A program made the position numbers and the translations under genes. From Mycobacterium sp. M26 (GTDB lineage: Bacteria > Actinomycetota > Actinomycetes > Mycobacteriales > Mycobacteriaceae), in the NCBI RefSeq assembly GCF_001494595.1, contig NZ_LN929908.1:1587716-1651715 (forward strand): a stretch of DNA of 64,000 nucleotides, given 5' to 3'. Shown here piece after piece: positions 32,482 through 41,043 of this stretch. The number at the start of each line of letters is the position of its first letter. Position 1 is the first letter of the stretch. The notes below the pieces were generated by a model. It was not told the origin of the DNA. It searched no databases and worked only from the letters and a program-made list of their open reading frames with translations.

Positions 32482-33942
32482 TCAGAACGGCGGCGGTGCG
32501 TTGCGTTCCGCGACCCGTGCGTCATTGAGTGCGCGTTCGCGGCTGATGTAGCGGGCCCGGTTCTGGGCCCGGGTTCGTCGCCGGGTCGGCATCATCAGGG
32601 TGCGGGCACGCGATGGATCGACTTTTCCCGGTGGCGGCAGCGAACTCGTCGTGGTGTTCCACTGCGGGAGAAGTAGCCGGCTGCCCGGTGTGGTCAGGTA
32701 GACCCTGCCGGTCGGAGACGTCCACTCGACAGTGCCGTCGGGGAACTGCACATCGGACCATCCGTCCCAGAACGTCTTGAGCAAGTGGTCTTTTCGGCAC
32801 ATGCACTTGAGGTTGGACGCATGGGTCGGGCCGAATGGCCACGGGATCGTGTGGTCGATATCGCAGAGTTCGGCCGGCACGTCGCAGTTCGGGAATCGGC
32901 AGGTGAGATCGCGGAGGCGGACGAACTCCGCCAAAGCCGCCGACGGGCGGTAGCCCGACTCGGGCTCGTCGGCGGGCCTGCGGATGTTCCGCACCCGGGC
33001 GCCGCCACGGATGTACTCGGCCAGCAGCGGTGTCGGAACGACCCCGCCGCGACCGGTCAACGTCGCGGTGCCTGTCTGCCCCGGCGCGTCATCGTCGGCA
33101 TCGACATCCTCGCCGGACATCGCTGGATCCGGGGTGAGGGTGGTGACGTCGGCATCGGTGATCACATGGATCACGACGCTGCCGGCGCGTCCGTCGTCGT
33201 CGGCCGCCGGGCAATCCGGTGCGCCGCACTGGCAGGCCAGCCGATCCGACCCGGCCGCCAGGGCGCCGAGTGCGTCCGCTCGGCGTTGCCCCGTGGTGCG
33301 CGGATCGTCGTCGCAGACACCGCGGGCCATTTGCATGAGGCGGCGGTCGAGCAGGGCGGCGTCGGTGGCGTAGAGGCGGCCGCGCACTGAGGTCGTCCCG
33401 CCCGCATCATTGCGTGAGCCGAATTCGACGTCGCGATCCCTTGCCCGCGAACGGGTCTGATGCAGTGCGCCAGGATCGATCCGGTCCACCCAGGCATCGA
33501 CGGCCTTCTCCAGCTTGTACGCCGACAGCACGCCCCACGAGCGGGCGTGCTCGGCGATCGCGGAGTCGATGAGGTGAAGGGCCGTGCGGTCCTGGATCAG
33601 GTCGGTGCGGTCGGCGATCGCGGCGCACACCCGGTAGCTGATGAGGCCTTCCAGAAACAGGTCGGCGACCTGGGGCAGGCGGTGGCGCAGCGAGAGACCG
33701 AGGAACATGTCACCGGAAGCGCGGCCCCGGCTCACCCCGAGGGCGGCGCCGATCTCGGCGGCAGCGGCATCCCACGGGTCGCAGGCCCAGTAGCCGCGCT
33801 CGTCATCGCCGCAGCGCCTGCGCACCAGTTCGCTGATCGCCGCGACGCGCCTGGCGGCAGTCCTGGCCTCCTCGCGGGCGAGGTCCGCGATCGCCGTCAC
33901 GACGTCGGCGTCGCTGGCGAATCGAAGACCATTATCGAACAT
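32482..33942 (-). CDS. 13E12-type DUF222/HNH endonuclease protein
   Basis: A protein of about 486 residues of the mycobacterial 13E12 repeat family. The N-terminal DUF222 helical region covers about 20-330. The C-terminal HNH motif is DLTCRFPNCDVPAELCDIDH (about 360-380) followed by LKCMCRKDHLLKTF, giving the metal cysteines and the catalytic His. The ATG at 33942 is preferred; a TTG at 33972 is open. A perfect LexA box (33935-33950) covers the ATG, and 13E12 genes in M. tuberculosis are known to carry SOS boxes. The gene therefore likely rises after DNA damage. Whether it cuts DNA is unknown. Confidence 0.85.
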   Translation of the reverse strand: MFDNGLRFASDADVVTAIADLAREEARTAARRVAAISELVRRRCGDDERGYWACDPWDAAAAEIGAALGVSRGRASGDMFLGLSLRHRLPQVADLFLEGLISYRVCAAIADRTDLIQDRTALHLIDSAIAEHARSWGVLSAYKLEKAVDAWVDRIDPGALHQTRSRARDRDVEFGSRNDAGGTTSVRGRLYATDAALLDRRLMQMARGVCDDDPRTTGQRRADALGALAAGSDRLACQCGAPDCPAADDDGRAGSVVIHVITDADVTTLTPDPAMSGEDVDADDDAPGQTGTATLTGRGGVVPTPLLAEYIRGGARVRNIRRPADEPESGYRPSAALAEFVRLRDLTCRFPNCDVPAELCDIDHTIPWPFGPTHASNLKCMCRKDHLLKTFWDGWSDVQFPDGTVEWTSPTGRVYLTTPGSRLLLPQWNTTTSSLPPPGKVDPSRARTLMMPTRRRTRAQNRARYISRERALNDARVAERNAPPPF

Positions 33943-34444
33943 GTGTTCGAGTATGCCAGATGGGTCTGACAAGATGTGTTCGCGCGACGATCTGGTAAGT
34001 GACCTGCGACGTGACGAGTTCGCTGACGGGCGCGAAGCCGAGGCTGCGGGTGAGGGACAAGCTTCGGGTGTTCCAGGACTGGACGGCCGCGCGCACCGTC
34101 TTGCTTGGGAATCGCTCCTCGACGAAACGCAGGACGATGGCTCCGAACTGCTGACCGTTGCCCCGGCCGGTGAGGTCGGGACGCAGTCCGAGACCGAGAT
34201 CGACCGTGTCCTTCTCTTCGGTCATCCCGGCTACTCGCGCGGCCGCTCCGGTGCAGAGGAAACCGACGGGCCCGGAGCCGTCCTCGACAACGAAGTACAG
34301 GGGGAGCTGATCGAGGAAGGCGGACACCGACGGCTGGTCGTATACCGCCCAATCGCCGTCGTAGCGCCACCCCGCGACGAGTTCGGCGTCCGCGGCCGTC
34401 ATCGCCCGCACACGAGCGCTCGGCCACTGCACCATCGAATCCAC
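33932..34444 (-). CDS. GNAT family N-acetyltransferase
   Basis: About 170 residues. Motif A of the GNAT fold is VDLGLGLRPDLTGRGNGQQF (the acetyl-CoA pyrophosphate loop is GRGNGQ), followed by a helix, VRAAVQSWNTRSLSLTRSLGF (motif B) and a short tail. The GTG at 34444 has GAGAGGGGG seven bases upstream; the frame is open to 34522 without further domain sense. The last codons overlap the start and LexA box of the HNH gene. The acceptor substrate is unknown. Confidence 0.8.
   Translation of the reverse strand: MDSMVQWPSARVRAMTAADAELVAGWRYDGDWAVYDQPSVSAFLDQLPLYFVVEDGSGPVGFLCTGAAARVAGMTEEKDTVDLGLGLRPDLTGRGNGQQFGAIVLRFVEERFPSKTVRAAVQSWNTRSLSLTRSLGFAPVSELVTSQVTYQIVARTHLVRPIWHTRTHVR
33935..33950. 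promoter_or_regulatory. LexA/SOS box over the start of the 13E12 gene
   Basis: TCGAACATGTGTTCGA is a perfect match to the mycobacterial SOS box TCGAAC-N4-GTTCGA. It covers the ATG of the HNH gene (33942) and lies inside the 3' end of the GNAT gene. LexA bound here would block initiation of the HNH transcript. Confidence 0.8.
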
Positions 34445-34524
34445 CTGAGACCCCCTCTCGACAATGGGGTACCCCAACACTAGTTTCCGGTCCGCGGTGA
34501 CCGTATACGGCCTAGCCTGCAAAT

Positions 34525-34959
34525 ATGCTGCACCTGCGCGTCGAGCGGACCATCGCGGCGCCGCCGGAACGAGTCTTCGACTGGCTGGCCGATCCGGTGA
34601 ACCTGACCGCGACGCCGCTGATCTTCCGGGCTGGTTGGTCCGCGCCGACCGTTGAGCCGGGGGTGGGTGCGGTTCGCGAGGCGGTGGCGGTCTCGATGTG
34701 GCTGCGAGAGGAGATCACTGCGTTCGATCGGCCGCACGGATACTCCTACCGCATCATCCGATCGTTCCCACCGATGCACCATGACGGTGGGAGCCTCACT
34801 CTCACCCCCACCGCCGCCGGAACTCACGTGGTGTGGGTGAGCGATCTGGCCTATCCGCTGCGGGCCGGCGGGCGACTCACCGAGGCGATCGCCGCGCCGC
34901 TTTTGCGGTCCGGGTTCTCGTCCATCCTCGCGGGCTGCGCAAAGGCGCTCGAGGGCTAG
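34525..34959 (+). CDS. SRPBCC family protein
   Basis: A 144-residue START-like protein. The opening VERTIAAPPERVFDWLADPVN (about 6-26) is the standard SRPBCC first strand and helix, and a long C-terminal helix (FSSILAGCAKALEG) closes the pocket. It diverges from the GNAT gene and converges on the lipid-kinase gene with a four-base overlap. The ligand is unknown. Confidence 0.75.
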   Translation: MLHLRVERTIAAPPERVFDWLADPVNLTATPLIFRAGWSAPTVEPGVGAVREAVAVSMWLREEITAFDRPHGYSYRIIRSFPPMHHDGGSLTLTPTAAGTHVVWVSDLAYPLRAGGRLTEAIAAPLLRSGFSSILAGCAKALEG

Positions 34960-35852
34960 GCCGGAACGAAAATCTTCAGCGCGCCGGGCACCGCCGAGAT
35001 CTCGGCGGGCAGCGGGCAGACGTAGTCACCGTCGGCGTAGGCGTTGATGCCGGGGCACTCCACGGTCACGGTCCGGGCCCGGTCGACGGTCACCTCGTCG
35101 AGGTTGACGTGGGTGCCCTTGAACACCGTGGGGAACAACCGGATCAACCGGGTCCGCGATTCTGAGTGCACCATCGTGATGTCGAGCATCCCGTCAGAGT
35201 GGTTGGCGCCCGGGCAAATCTGCATCCCACCGCCGTAGCTGCGGGTGTTGCCGAACGCCGCCAGCGTGAGTCGGGTGTTGATCTCTCGCTCGCCGTCGAG
35301 CACCATCCGGAACGGCAGCAGCCGAAGCTTCGACAGCTCGGCCACCATCGCCAGGTTGTAGCGCATCCGCCCGTGCGGCCAGCTCATCCGGTTCACCCGG
35401 TCGCTGACCAGCGAGTCGAAACCCGTTGCCGCGACGGTGCCGAACCACGTGCTGCTGCCGTCGACACCCTTGATCAAACCCAGGTCGACAGTCTCGAGAC
35501 GTCCGGCCGCGATGATGTCCACCGCGCCTTCGGGATCGCTTGTCGGCAAACGGTATTCGCGTGCATGGTCATTTCCCGTGCCGGCCGGCACGATCCCCAG
35601 CGGAATCTCGGTACGCGCCACCGCCTGCAGCGCCAGCCGGATCACCCCGTCACCGCCCACCACGACGAGTGCGTCGGTGTCCTGGCTCAGCGCCTCGTCC
35701 ACCAGTTCACGGGCATGGGCGGCGTCACGGCCGACAACCTGGACGACATCGATTCCCAACTCCTGGAACCGGGCCACCGCCCGCTCCGAGGCATGCGGGG
35801 CATTGCCATGCCCCGACATCGGATTCGTCAGCAGCGTGACATGGCTGATCAT
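34956..35852 (-). CDS. Diacylglycerol/lipid kinase
   Basis: A 298-residue lipid kinase of the DagK/YegS type. LLTNPMSGHG near residue 8 opens the ATP-binding region, VVVGGDGVIRLAL (about 64-76) holds the GGDG catalytic loop, and GIVPAGTGNDHARE (about 85-98) the second loop. It phosphorylates diacylglycerol or a related lipid at the membrane. It corresponds to Rv2252 by position. The ATG at 35852 overlaps the FAD-oxidase stop by four bases, so the two are coupled. Confidence 0.88.
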   Translation of the reverse strand: MISHVTLLTNPMSGHGNAPHASERAVARFQELGIDVVQVVGRDAAHARELVDEALSQDTDALVVVGGDGVIRLALQAVARTEIPLGIVPAGTGNDHAREYRLPTSDPEGAVDIIAAGRLETVDLGLIKGVDGSSTWFGTVAATGFDSLVSDRVNRMSWPHGRMRYNLAMVAELSKLRLLPFRMVLDGEREINTRLTLAAFGNTRSYGGGMQICPGANHSDGMLDITMVHSESRTRLIRLFPTVFKGTHVNLDEVTVDRARTVTVECPGINAYADGDYVCPLPAEISAVPGALKIFVPA

Positions 35853-37465
35853 GGAATCAGCTTGCCCGGGTTCAGGATTCCGGCCGGATCCACCGCCTGC
35901 TTGACGGCCTGCAGCACCTTCACTCCGAGTTCGCCGACCTCGGCGGTCATCCACGGACGGTGGTCGGCACCCACCGCGTGGTGATGGGTGATCGTCGCTC
36001 CGACGCGCGTGATCGCCTCGCAGGCAGCCACTTTCGCGGCCCGCCACTGCTCGGTGACATCTCCGCGCTGGCCCGCCACGACAGTGAAGTACAGCGACGC
36101 TCCGGTGGGGTACACATGCGAAATGTGGCACATCACCAGCGCCGGTGTGCCGCTTTCGGCCAGCGAGGTCGTCAGCGCCTCCGTCACCGCCGCCTTCAGC
36201 ACCGGAAGATTCGACCACGTGGTCGCTGTCTCGAGCGTTTCGCACAGTGCCCCGGCCGCCAGCAGCGAGTCGCGCAGATAGGGGGCGTCGAAACGGCCGT
36301 GCTCCCAGGCGCGTGCCGGGCCTTCACCCAGCGACGTCCCGCCGTTGGCCTCCAGTACCGCCCGGGTCTCGGCGTGCCGGCTCTCGGCATGCTCGGGGGT
36401 GCCCTCGAACACCGTGATACCCAGGCAGCCGCCGGTGATGGTCTGCTCGCCGATGCTGCCGGTGGTGGCAAGGTTGACGCCGGTCTCGGCCTCGTCGGAC
36501 AGCCGCATCACGGTCGGGCCGGTGCCGGTCTGGGTCACCGCGCGCAGGGCCGCGGCGCCGGTGCTGAAGTCCGGGAACGACCATGCCTCGTAGCGCACCG
36601 CCGCCGGAACCGGGTGCACCCGCAGCCGGACCCGGGTGATGACGCCGAAGACGCCCTCGGATCCGGAGAACAGCTCACGCAGATCCGGCCCGGCCGCGGT
36701 CTCCGGCGCCCGGCCGAGGTCGAGAACGCCGACCGGCGTGACGACGGTGAGTCCGCGGATCATGTCGTTGAACCGGCCGTACCCCGCGGAGTCCTGTCCC
36801 GAGGACCGGGTGGCCGCGTACCCGCCGATGGTGGCGAAGCGGAAGCTCTGCGGGAAGTGTCCGAGGGAGAAGCCGCGCTCGCCGAGCAGTCGCTCGGCGT
36901 CCGGGCCGGTGACGCCCGCCCCGAGTTCGGCCTCGCTGGACGTCTCGTCGAGCCAGTGCAGTGCGTCGAGGCGTCGCAGATCCAGGGAGATGACCGAACC
37001 GAACTGTCCGCGGATCGGATCCAGACCGCCGACCACACTGGTGCCGCCGCCGAAGGGGACCACGGCGATGCCGTGCTCGGTGCAGTACGCCAGCACGGCG
37101 GCGATCTGATCCTCATCGGCGGGCAGCAGCACCGCGTCCGGCGCATCCTGGTGAGTCTGCTTGCGGCGCAACAGGTCCAGCGTGGACTTGCCGCCGGCGT
37201 ACAACAGACGCTCACGGTCGGCGGTCCGCACATAGTCTGCACCGACGATCGCGACCAGGCCCTCCCGGTCGCTGGCCGGCAGTGACGACGGCCGCAGCAC
37301 GACCTCGTCGATGCTCGGGGCTGCCACGGTGGAGGTGGTCACTCCCAGGGCCTGCTCGAGCAGGCTACGAATGCCGTCGGACAGCGGTTTGGCCGCTTCC
37401 GGGTCGCCCCAGGCGTTCCACGCCATCGGCGGAATGAGGGTCTTCTGGCCATCGTCGTTGATCAT
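35849..37465 (-). CDS. FAD-linked oxidase, alkyl-DHAP-synthase-like
   Basis: A 538-residue flavoprotein of the VAO/p-cresol-methylhydroxylase type. The FAD-binding PP-loop is VVPFGGGTSVVGGLDPIRG (about 135-153), DLRRLDALHWLD follows, and FRFATIGGYAATRSSGQDS (about 210-228) is the block conserved in alkyldihydroxyacetonephosphate synthases. It matches the Rv2251 position. It may oxidise a 2-hydroxyacid or make an ether lipid; both fit its place between glpD and a lipid kinase. It diverges from the TetR gene by only 17 bases. Confidence 0.83.
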   Translation of the reverse strand: MINDDGQKTLIPPMAWNAWGDPEAAKPLSDGIRSLLEQALGVTTSTVAAPSIDEVVLRPSSLPASDREGLVAIVGADYVRTADRERLLYAGGKSTLDLLRRKQTHQDAPDAVLLPADEDQIAAVLAYCTEHGIAVVPFGGGTSVVGGLDPIRGQFGSVISLDLRRLDALHWLDETSSEAELGAGVTGPDAERLLGERGFSLGHFPQSFRFATIGGYAATRSSGQDSAGYGRFNDMIRGLTVVTPVGVLDLGRAPETAAGPDLRELFSGSEGVFGVITRVRLRVHPVPAAVRYEAWSFPDFSTGAAALRAVTQTGTGPTVMRLSDEAETGVNLATTGSIGEQTITGGCLGITVFEGTPEHAESRHAETRAVLEANGGTSLGEGPARAWEHGRFDAPYLRDSLLAAGALCETLETATTWSNLPVLKAAVTEALTTSLAESGTPALVMCHISHVYPTGASLYFTVVAGQRGDVTEQWRAAKVAACEAITRVGATITHHHAVGADHRPWMTAEVGELGVKVLQAVKQAVDPAGILNPGKLIP

Positions 37466-37503
37466 GCGTTACAGTATTACACATGCTGTCAATCAGTAAC
37501 GCA
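37466..37503. promoter_or_regulatory. Inverted repeat between the FAD-oxidase and TetR genes
   Basis: GCGTTAC and GTAACGC flank a roughly 23-base AT-rich centre spanning the very short divergent gap and the first codons of the TetR gene. A TetR protein binding here could block both divergent promoters at once. Position is given to within a few bases. Confidence 0.5.
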
Positions 37504-38064
37504 GATTCGGTCGCCATCGACGATCGCATCATGACCGCCGCGGCCAGCTGTGTCCGCGATTTCGGCGTCGATCGGGTCACCCTGGCCGAGATCGCCCGTC
37601 GCGCGGGCGTCAGCCGCCCGACCGTCTACCGGCGCTGGCCCGACACCCGCACGATCCTGGCGTCGCTGCTCACCGACCGGATCACTGGAACGTGGACGTC
37701 CATCCCGGCCCGCCAGCCGGGGCGCGAAGGTGTGGTGGCCCGGGTTGTCGAGGTCGCCCAACGGCTGCGTGACGACGAACTGATCGTCGCGGTCCTGCGG
37801 TCGGCCCCGGACCTCGCGATGGTTTACATCACCGGCCGGCTCGGTACCAGCCAGCAGATCCTGATCGACCTCGTCGAGAAGGAACTGCGCACCGCCCAGG
37901 CCGACGGCAGCGTGCGGGCCGGTGACGCCCGGCAGATGTCGGCCATGGTCCTGCTGATCGCCCAATCGTCGATCCAGTCCGGCCCGATCGTGGAAACCAT
38001 CCTCGACGCCCAATCCCTGGCCGTCGAACTCGCCCATGCACTGAACGGATACCTCGCACCATGA
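37483..38064 (+). CDS. TetR family transcriptional regulator
   Basis: A 193-residue TetR regulator. The HTH is VTLAEIARRAGVSRPTVYRRW (about 28-48), with tryptophan at the end of the recognition helix; the ligand domain follows. It corresponds to Rv2250c. Its stop overlaps the glpD start (ATGA), so it is co-expressed with glpD and diverges from the FAD-oxidase/lipid-kinase pair. It therefore probably controls glycerol-3-phosphate or ether-lipid metabolism through the inverted repeat in the gap. Confidence 0.88.
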   Translation: MLSISNADSVAIDDRIMTAAASCVRDFGVDRVTLAEIARRAGVSRPTVYRRWPDTRTILASLLTDRITGTWTSIPARQPGREGVVARVVEVAQRLRDDELIVAVLRSAPDLAMVYITGRLGTSQQILIDLVEKELRTAQADGSVRAGDARQMSAMVLLIAQSSIQSGPIVETILDAQSLAVELAHALNGYLAP

Positions 38065-39599
38065 GTGACCTCACCGCCCTCAACGCCGCCCGCCGCACCG
38101 CCGACCTGACGGCACTCGGAGACGACGGCCGCGTCGACGTCATCGTCATCGGTGGCGGCATCACCGGCGCCGGCATCGCCCTCGACGCCGCCAGCCGGGG
38201 ACTGTCCGTCGTACTGGTCGAAAAGCACGATCTGGCGTTCGGCACCAGCCGCTGGAGTTCCAAGCTGGTCCACGGCGGCCTGCGCTACCTGGCCACCGGC
38301 AACGTCGGTATCGCACGCCGCAGCGCGGTCGAGCGCGGGATCCTGATGACCCGTAATGCGCCGCATCTGGTGCACGCCATGCCGCAGTTGGTGCCCTTGC
38401 TGCCCTCGATGAGCCGGGCTCAGCGTGCCCTGGTCCGGGTCGGGTTCGTCGCCGGTGATGCGTTGCGCGCGTTGGCCGGAACGAAATCCGCCACTCTGCC
38501 GCGGTCGCGGCGGATCGGCCCCCAGCAGGCCGTGGCGATGGCGCCGACGGTCCGGCGCGACGGCCTCGACGGAGCACTGCTGGCCTACGACGGCCAGTTG
38601 ATCGACGACGCCCGCCTGGTCACCGCGGTTGCGCGAACCGCCGCCCAGCACGGCGCGCGGATCCTGACCCGGCTGTCGGCGACGTCGGCCACCGGCGACT
38701 CGGTGCTGCTGACCGACGAACTGACGGGGGAGACGCTGACCGTGGCGGCCCGCGTGGTCATCAACGCGACGGGAGTGTGGGCGGGCGAAGTGGACTCGTC
38801 GATCACGCTGCGTCCGAGCCGGGGAACCCATCTGGTGTTCGACGCCGCCTCGTTCGGTAATCCCACTGCGGCACTGACCATTCCGATCCCGGGGGAGATC
38901 AACCGCTTCGTCTTCGCCATGCCCGAACAGCTGGGCAGGGTGTACCTGGGACTCACCGACGAGGACGCCCCGGGGCCGATTCCCGATGTCCCCGAACCGA
39001 CTCCGGCCGAGGTCGGCTTCCTGCTCGACACCGTCAATACCGCGCTGGGCACGGCACTGGGCACCGCTGATGTGCGCGGCGCGTACGCCGGTCTGCGGCC
39101 ACTGATCGACTCCGGTGAAGGCCGTACCTCCGACCTGTCCCGCGACCACGCCGTCATCGAATCCGGTGCCGGGGTCTTCAGCGTGGTCGGCGGCAAGCTG
39201 ACCGAGTACCGGCACATGGCGCAGGACACGCTGGACCGCGCGTTCGCCGCCCGATCGGTGAGCGCCGGTCCGTGCCGCACCCGCAACCTGCCCCTGGTTG
39301 GTGCGCCGGCCAATCCCGTTGCCACGCTGCGCACGACGGCTGAGCTGCCCGGGTCGCTGGTCGCCCGCTACGGCGCCGAGTCGCCCAACGTCATCGCCTC
39401 GGCGCGCTGCGAGCGGCCCACCGACCTGGTCGCCGACGGGATCGACGTGACCCGTGCGGAGTTCGAGTTCGCCGTGACGCACGAGGGCGCGCTGAGCGCT
39501 GACGACGTCCTGGACCGGCGCACGCGGATCGGCTTGGTGGCGGCCGACCGTGAGCGGGCGACCGCGGCCGCCGAGGAGTTCCTCGCCGCGACCAGCTGA
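38061..39599 (+). CDS. glpD: Glycerol-3-phosphate dehydrogenase (FAD)
   Basis: A 512-residue FAD-dependent glycerol-3-phosphate dehydrogenase of the respiratory type. FAD motif: VIVIGGGITGAGIALDAA (about 29-46). The family blocks FGTSRWSSKLVHGGLRYL (about 60-77) and AYAGLRPLI are present, and a short C-terminal domain (about 420-510) closes the protein. It oxidises glycerol-3-phosphate to DHAP and passes electrons to quinone at the membrane. It is coupled to the TetR gene and corresponds to glpD1 (Rv2249c). Confidence 0.9.
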   Translation: MSDLTALNAARRTADLTALGDDGRVDVIVIGGGITGAGIALDAASRGLSVVLVEKHDLAFGTSRWSSKLVHGGLRYLATGNVGIARRSAVERGILMTRNAPHLVHAMPQLVPLLPSMSRAQRALVRVGFVAGDALRALAGTKSATLPRSRRIGPQQAVAMAPTVRRDGLDGALLAYDGQLIDDARLVTAVARTAAQHGARILTRLSATSATGDSVLLTDELTGETLTVAARVVINATGVWAGEVDSSITLRPSRGTHLVFDAASFGNPTAALTIPIPGEINRFVFAMPEQLGRVYLGLTDEDAPGPIPDVPEPTPAEVGFLLDTVNTALGTALGTADVRGAYAGLRPLIDSGEGRTSDLSRDHAVIESGAGVFSVVGGKLTEYRHMAQDTLDRAFAARSVSAGPCRTRNLPLVGAPANPVATLRTTAELPGSLVARYGAESPNVIASARCERPTDLVADGIDVTRAEFEFAVTHEGALSADDVLDRRTRIGLVAADRERATAAAEEFLAATS

Positions 39600-39662
39600 C
39601 AGGCTTAACCGCCGGCTGAAATGGGCATTCAACGTCTGTTTCCCGCGACGCCGGAGGATGCC

Positions 39663-41036
39663 ATGACAGCGACACCGACCTTGAAGAAGGCCCTCAACCA
39701 GCGGCAATTGCGAATGATCGCGATCGGCGGCGTGATCGGCGCCGGCCTGTTTGTCGGGTCCGGAGTCGTGATCGGCGATACCGGTCCGGGAGCGTTCATC
39801 ACCTACGCGCTCTCGGGCGTCCTGATCATCATGGTCATGCGGATGCTCGCCGAGATGGCGGTGGCCAACCCGTCGACCGGGTCGTTCGCCGACTACTCCC
39901 GCGAAGCACTCGGCCACTGGGCCGGCTTCTCGGTTGGCTGGCTGTACTGGTACTTCTGGGTGATCGTCGTGGGCTTCGAGGCGATCGCCGGCGCCAAGAT
40001 CGTCCAGTACTGGGTCGATGTCCCGCTGTGGTTGTGCGCCTTGGTGTTCATGGTGCTGATGACGGCGACCAACCTGTTCTCGGTGAAGTCCTACGGCGAG
40101 TTCGAATTCTGGTTCGCCGGAGTCAAGGTCGCGGCCATCCTGGTCTTCATTGCGATCGGAGCCTGCTTCGTGCTGGGGCTGTGGCCCAACAAGTCGCTCG
40201 ACTTCGGCAACCTCACCAGCAACGGCGGCTTCCTGCCGATGGGTGCCGGGGTGATCACGGTCGGTATCGTCACGGTGATCTTCTCCATGGTCGGCCCGGA
40301 GATCGCCACCATCGCCGCTGCCGAGTCCTCAGATCCGGAGAAAGCCGTTGCGCGAGCAGCGAATTCGGTGATCATGCGGATCCTGGTGTTCTACGTGCTG
40401 TCGGTGTTCCTGATCGTGACGATCGTGCCGTGGAACGACAGCGGCCTGGCGGCCTCACCGTTCGTGGCGGCGTTCACCAAGATGGGCATTCCCTACGCCG
40501 ACGACATCATGAACGCCGTCGTGCTCACCGCGGTGCTGAGCTGTCTGAACTCCGGGATGTACACCGCGTCGCGGATGATGTTCGTCCTGGCGGCGCGACG
40601 GGAAGCACCCAAGGCGTTGGTCCAGGTGACGGCACGCGGAGTGCCGGCCAATGCCATCCTGTTCTCGTCGATCATCGGCTTCGCCTGTGTCATCGCCGCC
40701 GCGTTCGCCGAGGACACCATCTTCGCGTTCCTGCTGAACTCCAGCGGCGCGATCATTCTGTTCGTCTACCTGCTGATCGCGGTCTCACAGATCGTGCTGC
40801 GCTACCGGCACGGACACGCCGAACTGCGGCTGAAGATGTGGCTGTTCCCGGTCCTGTCGATCCTCACCATCGTCGCGATGCTGGCGATCCTGGTGCAGAT
40901 GTACCTCGACGACAAGCTCCGCTCGCAACTGCTGCTGAGCCTGCTGTCGTGGGCGGTGGTGGTGGTCCTGTACTTCGTGGCGCGCAGATTCACCCGCGAG
41001 CCCGAATCCAGGGAACCGGCCACGGCCTCCCGTTAG
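39663..41036 (+). CDS. Amino acid permease (APC superfamily)
   Basis: A 457-residue permease with about 12 transmembrane helices. The first carries the APC substrate motif AIGGVIGAGLFVGSG (about 21-35). Other family blocks are GSFADYSREALGHWAGFSVGW and NSGMYTASRMMFVLA. It resembles GABA, aromatic or D-Ala/Gly permeases (GabP, AroP, CycA group); the substrate cannot be fixed. The ATG at 39663 has GGAGG six bases upstream. It starts 63 bases after glpD and converges on accD6. Confidence 0.85.
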   Translation: MTATPTLKKALNQRQLRMIAIGGVIGAGLFVGSGVVIGDTGPGAFITYALSGVLIIMVMRMLAEMAVANPSTGSFADYSREALGHWAGFSVGWLYWYFWVIVVGFEAIAGAKIVQYWVDVPLWLCALVFMVLMTATNLFSVKSYGEFEFWFAGVKVAAILVFIAIGACFVLGLWPNKSLDFGNLTSNGGFLPMGAGVITVGIVTVIFSMVGPEIATIAAAESSDPEKAVARAANSVIMRILVFYVLSVFLIVTIVPWNDSGLAASPFVAAFTKMGIPYADDIMNAVVLTAVLSCLNSGMYTASRMMFVLAARREAPKALVQVTARGVPANAILFSSIIGFACVIAAAFAEDTIFAFLLNSSGAIILFVYLLIAVSQIVLRYRHGHAELRLKMWLFPVLSILTIVAMLAILVQMYLDDKLRSQLLLSLLSWAVVVVLYFVARRFTREPESREPATASR

Positions 41037-41043
41037 GGACGGG

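Noticed and set aside
37824..39917. 697-codon minus-strand open frame opposite glpD
   Set aside because: Antisense shadow; no motif and no ribosome site.
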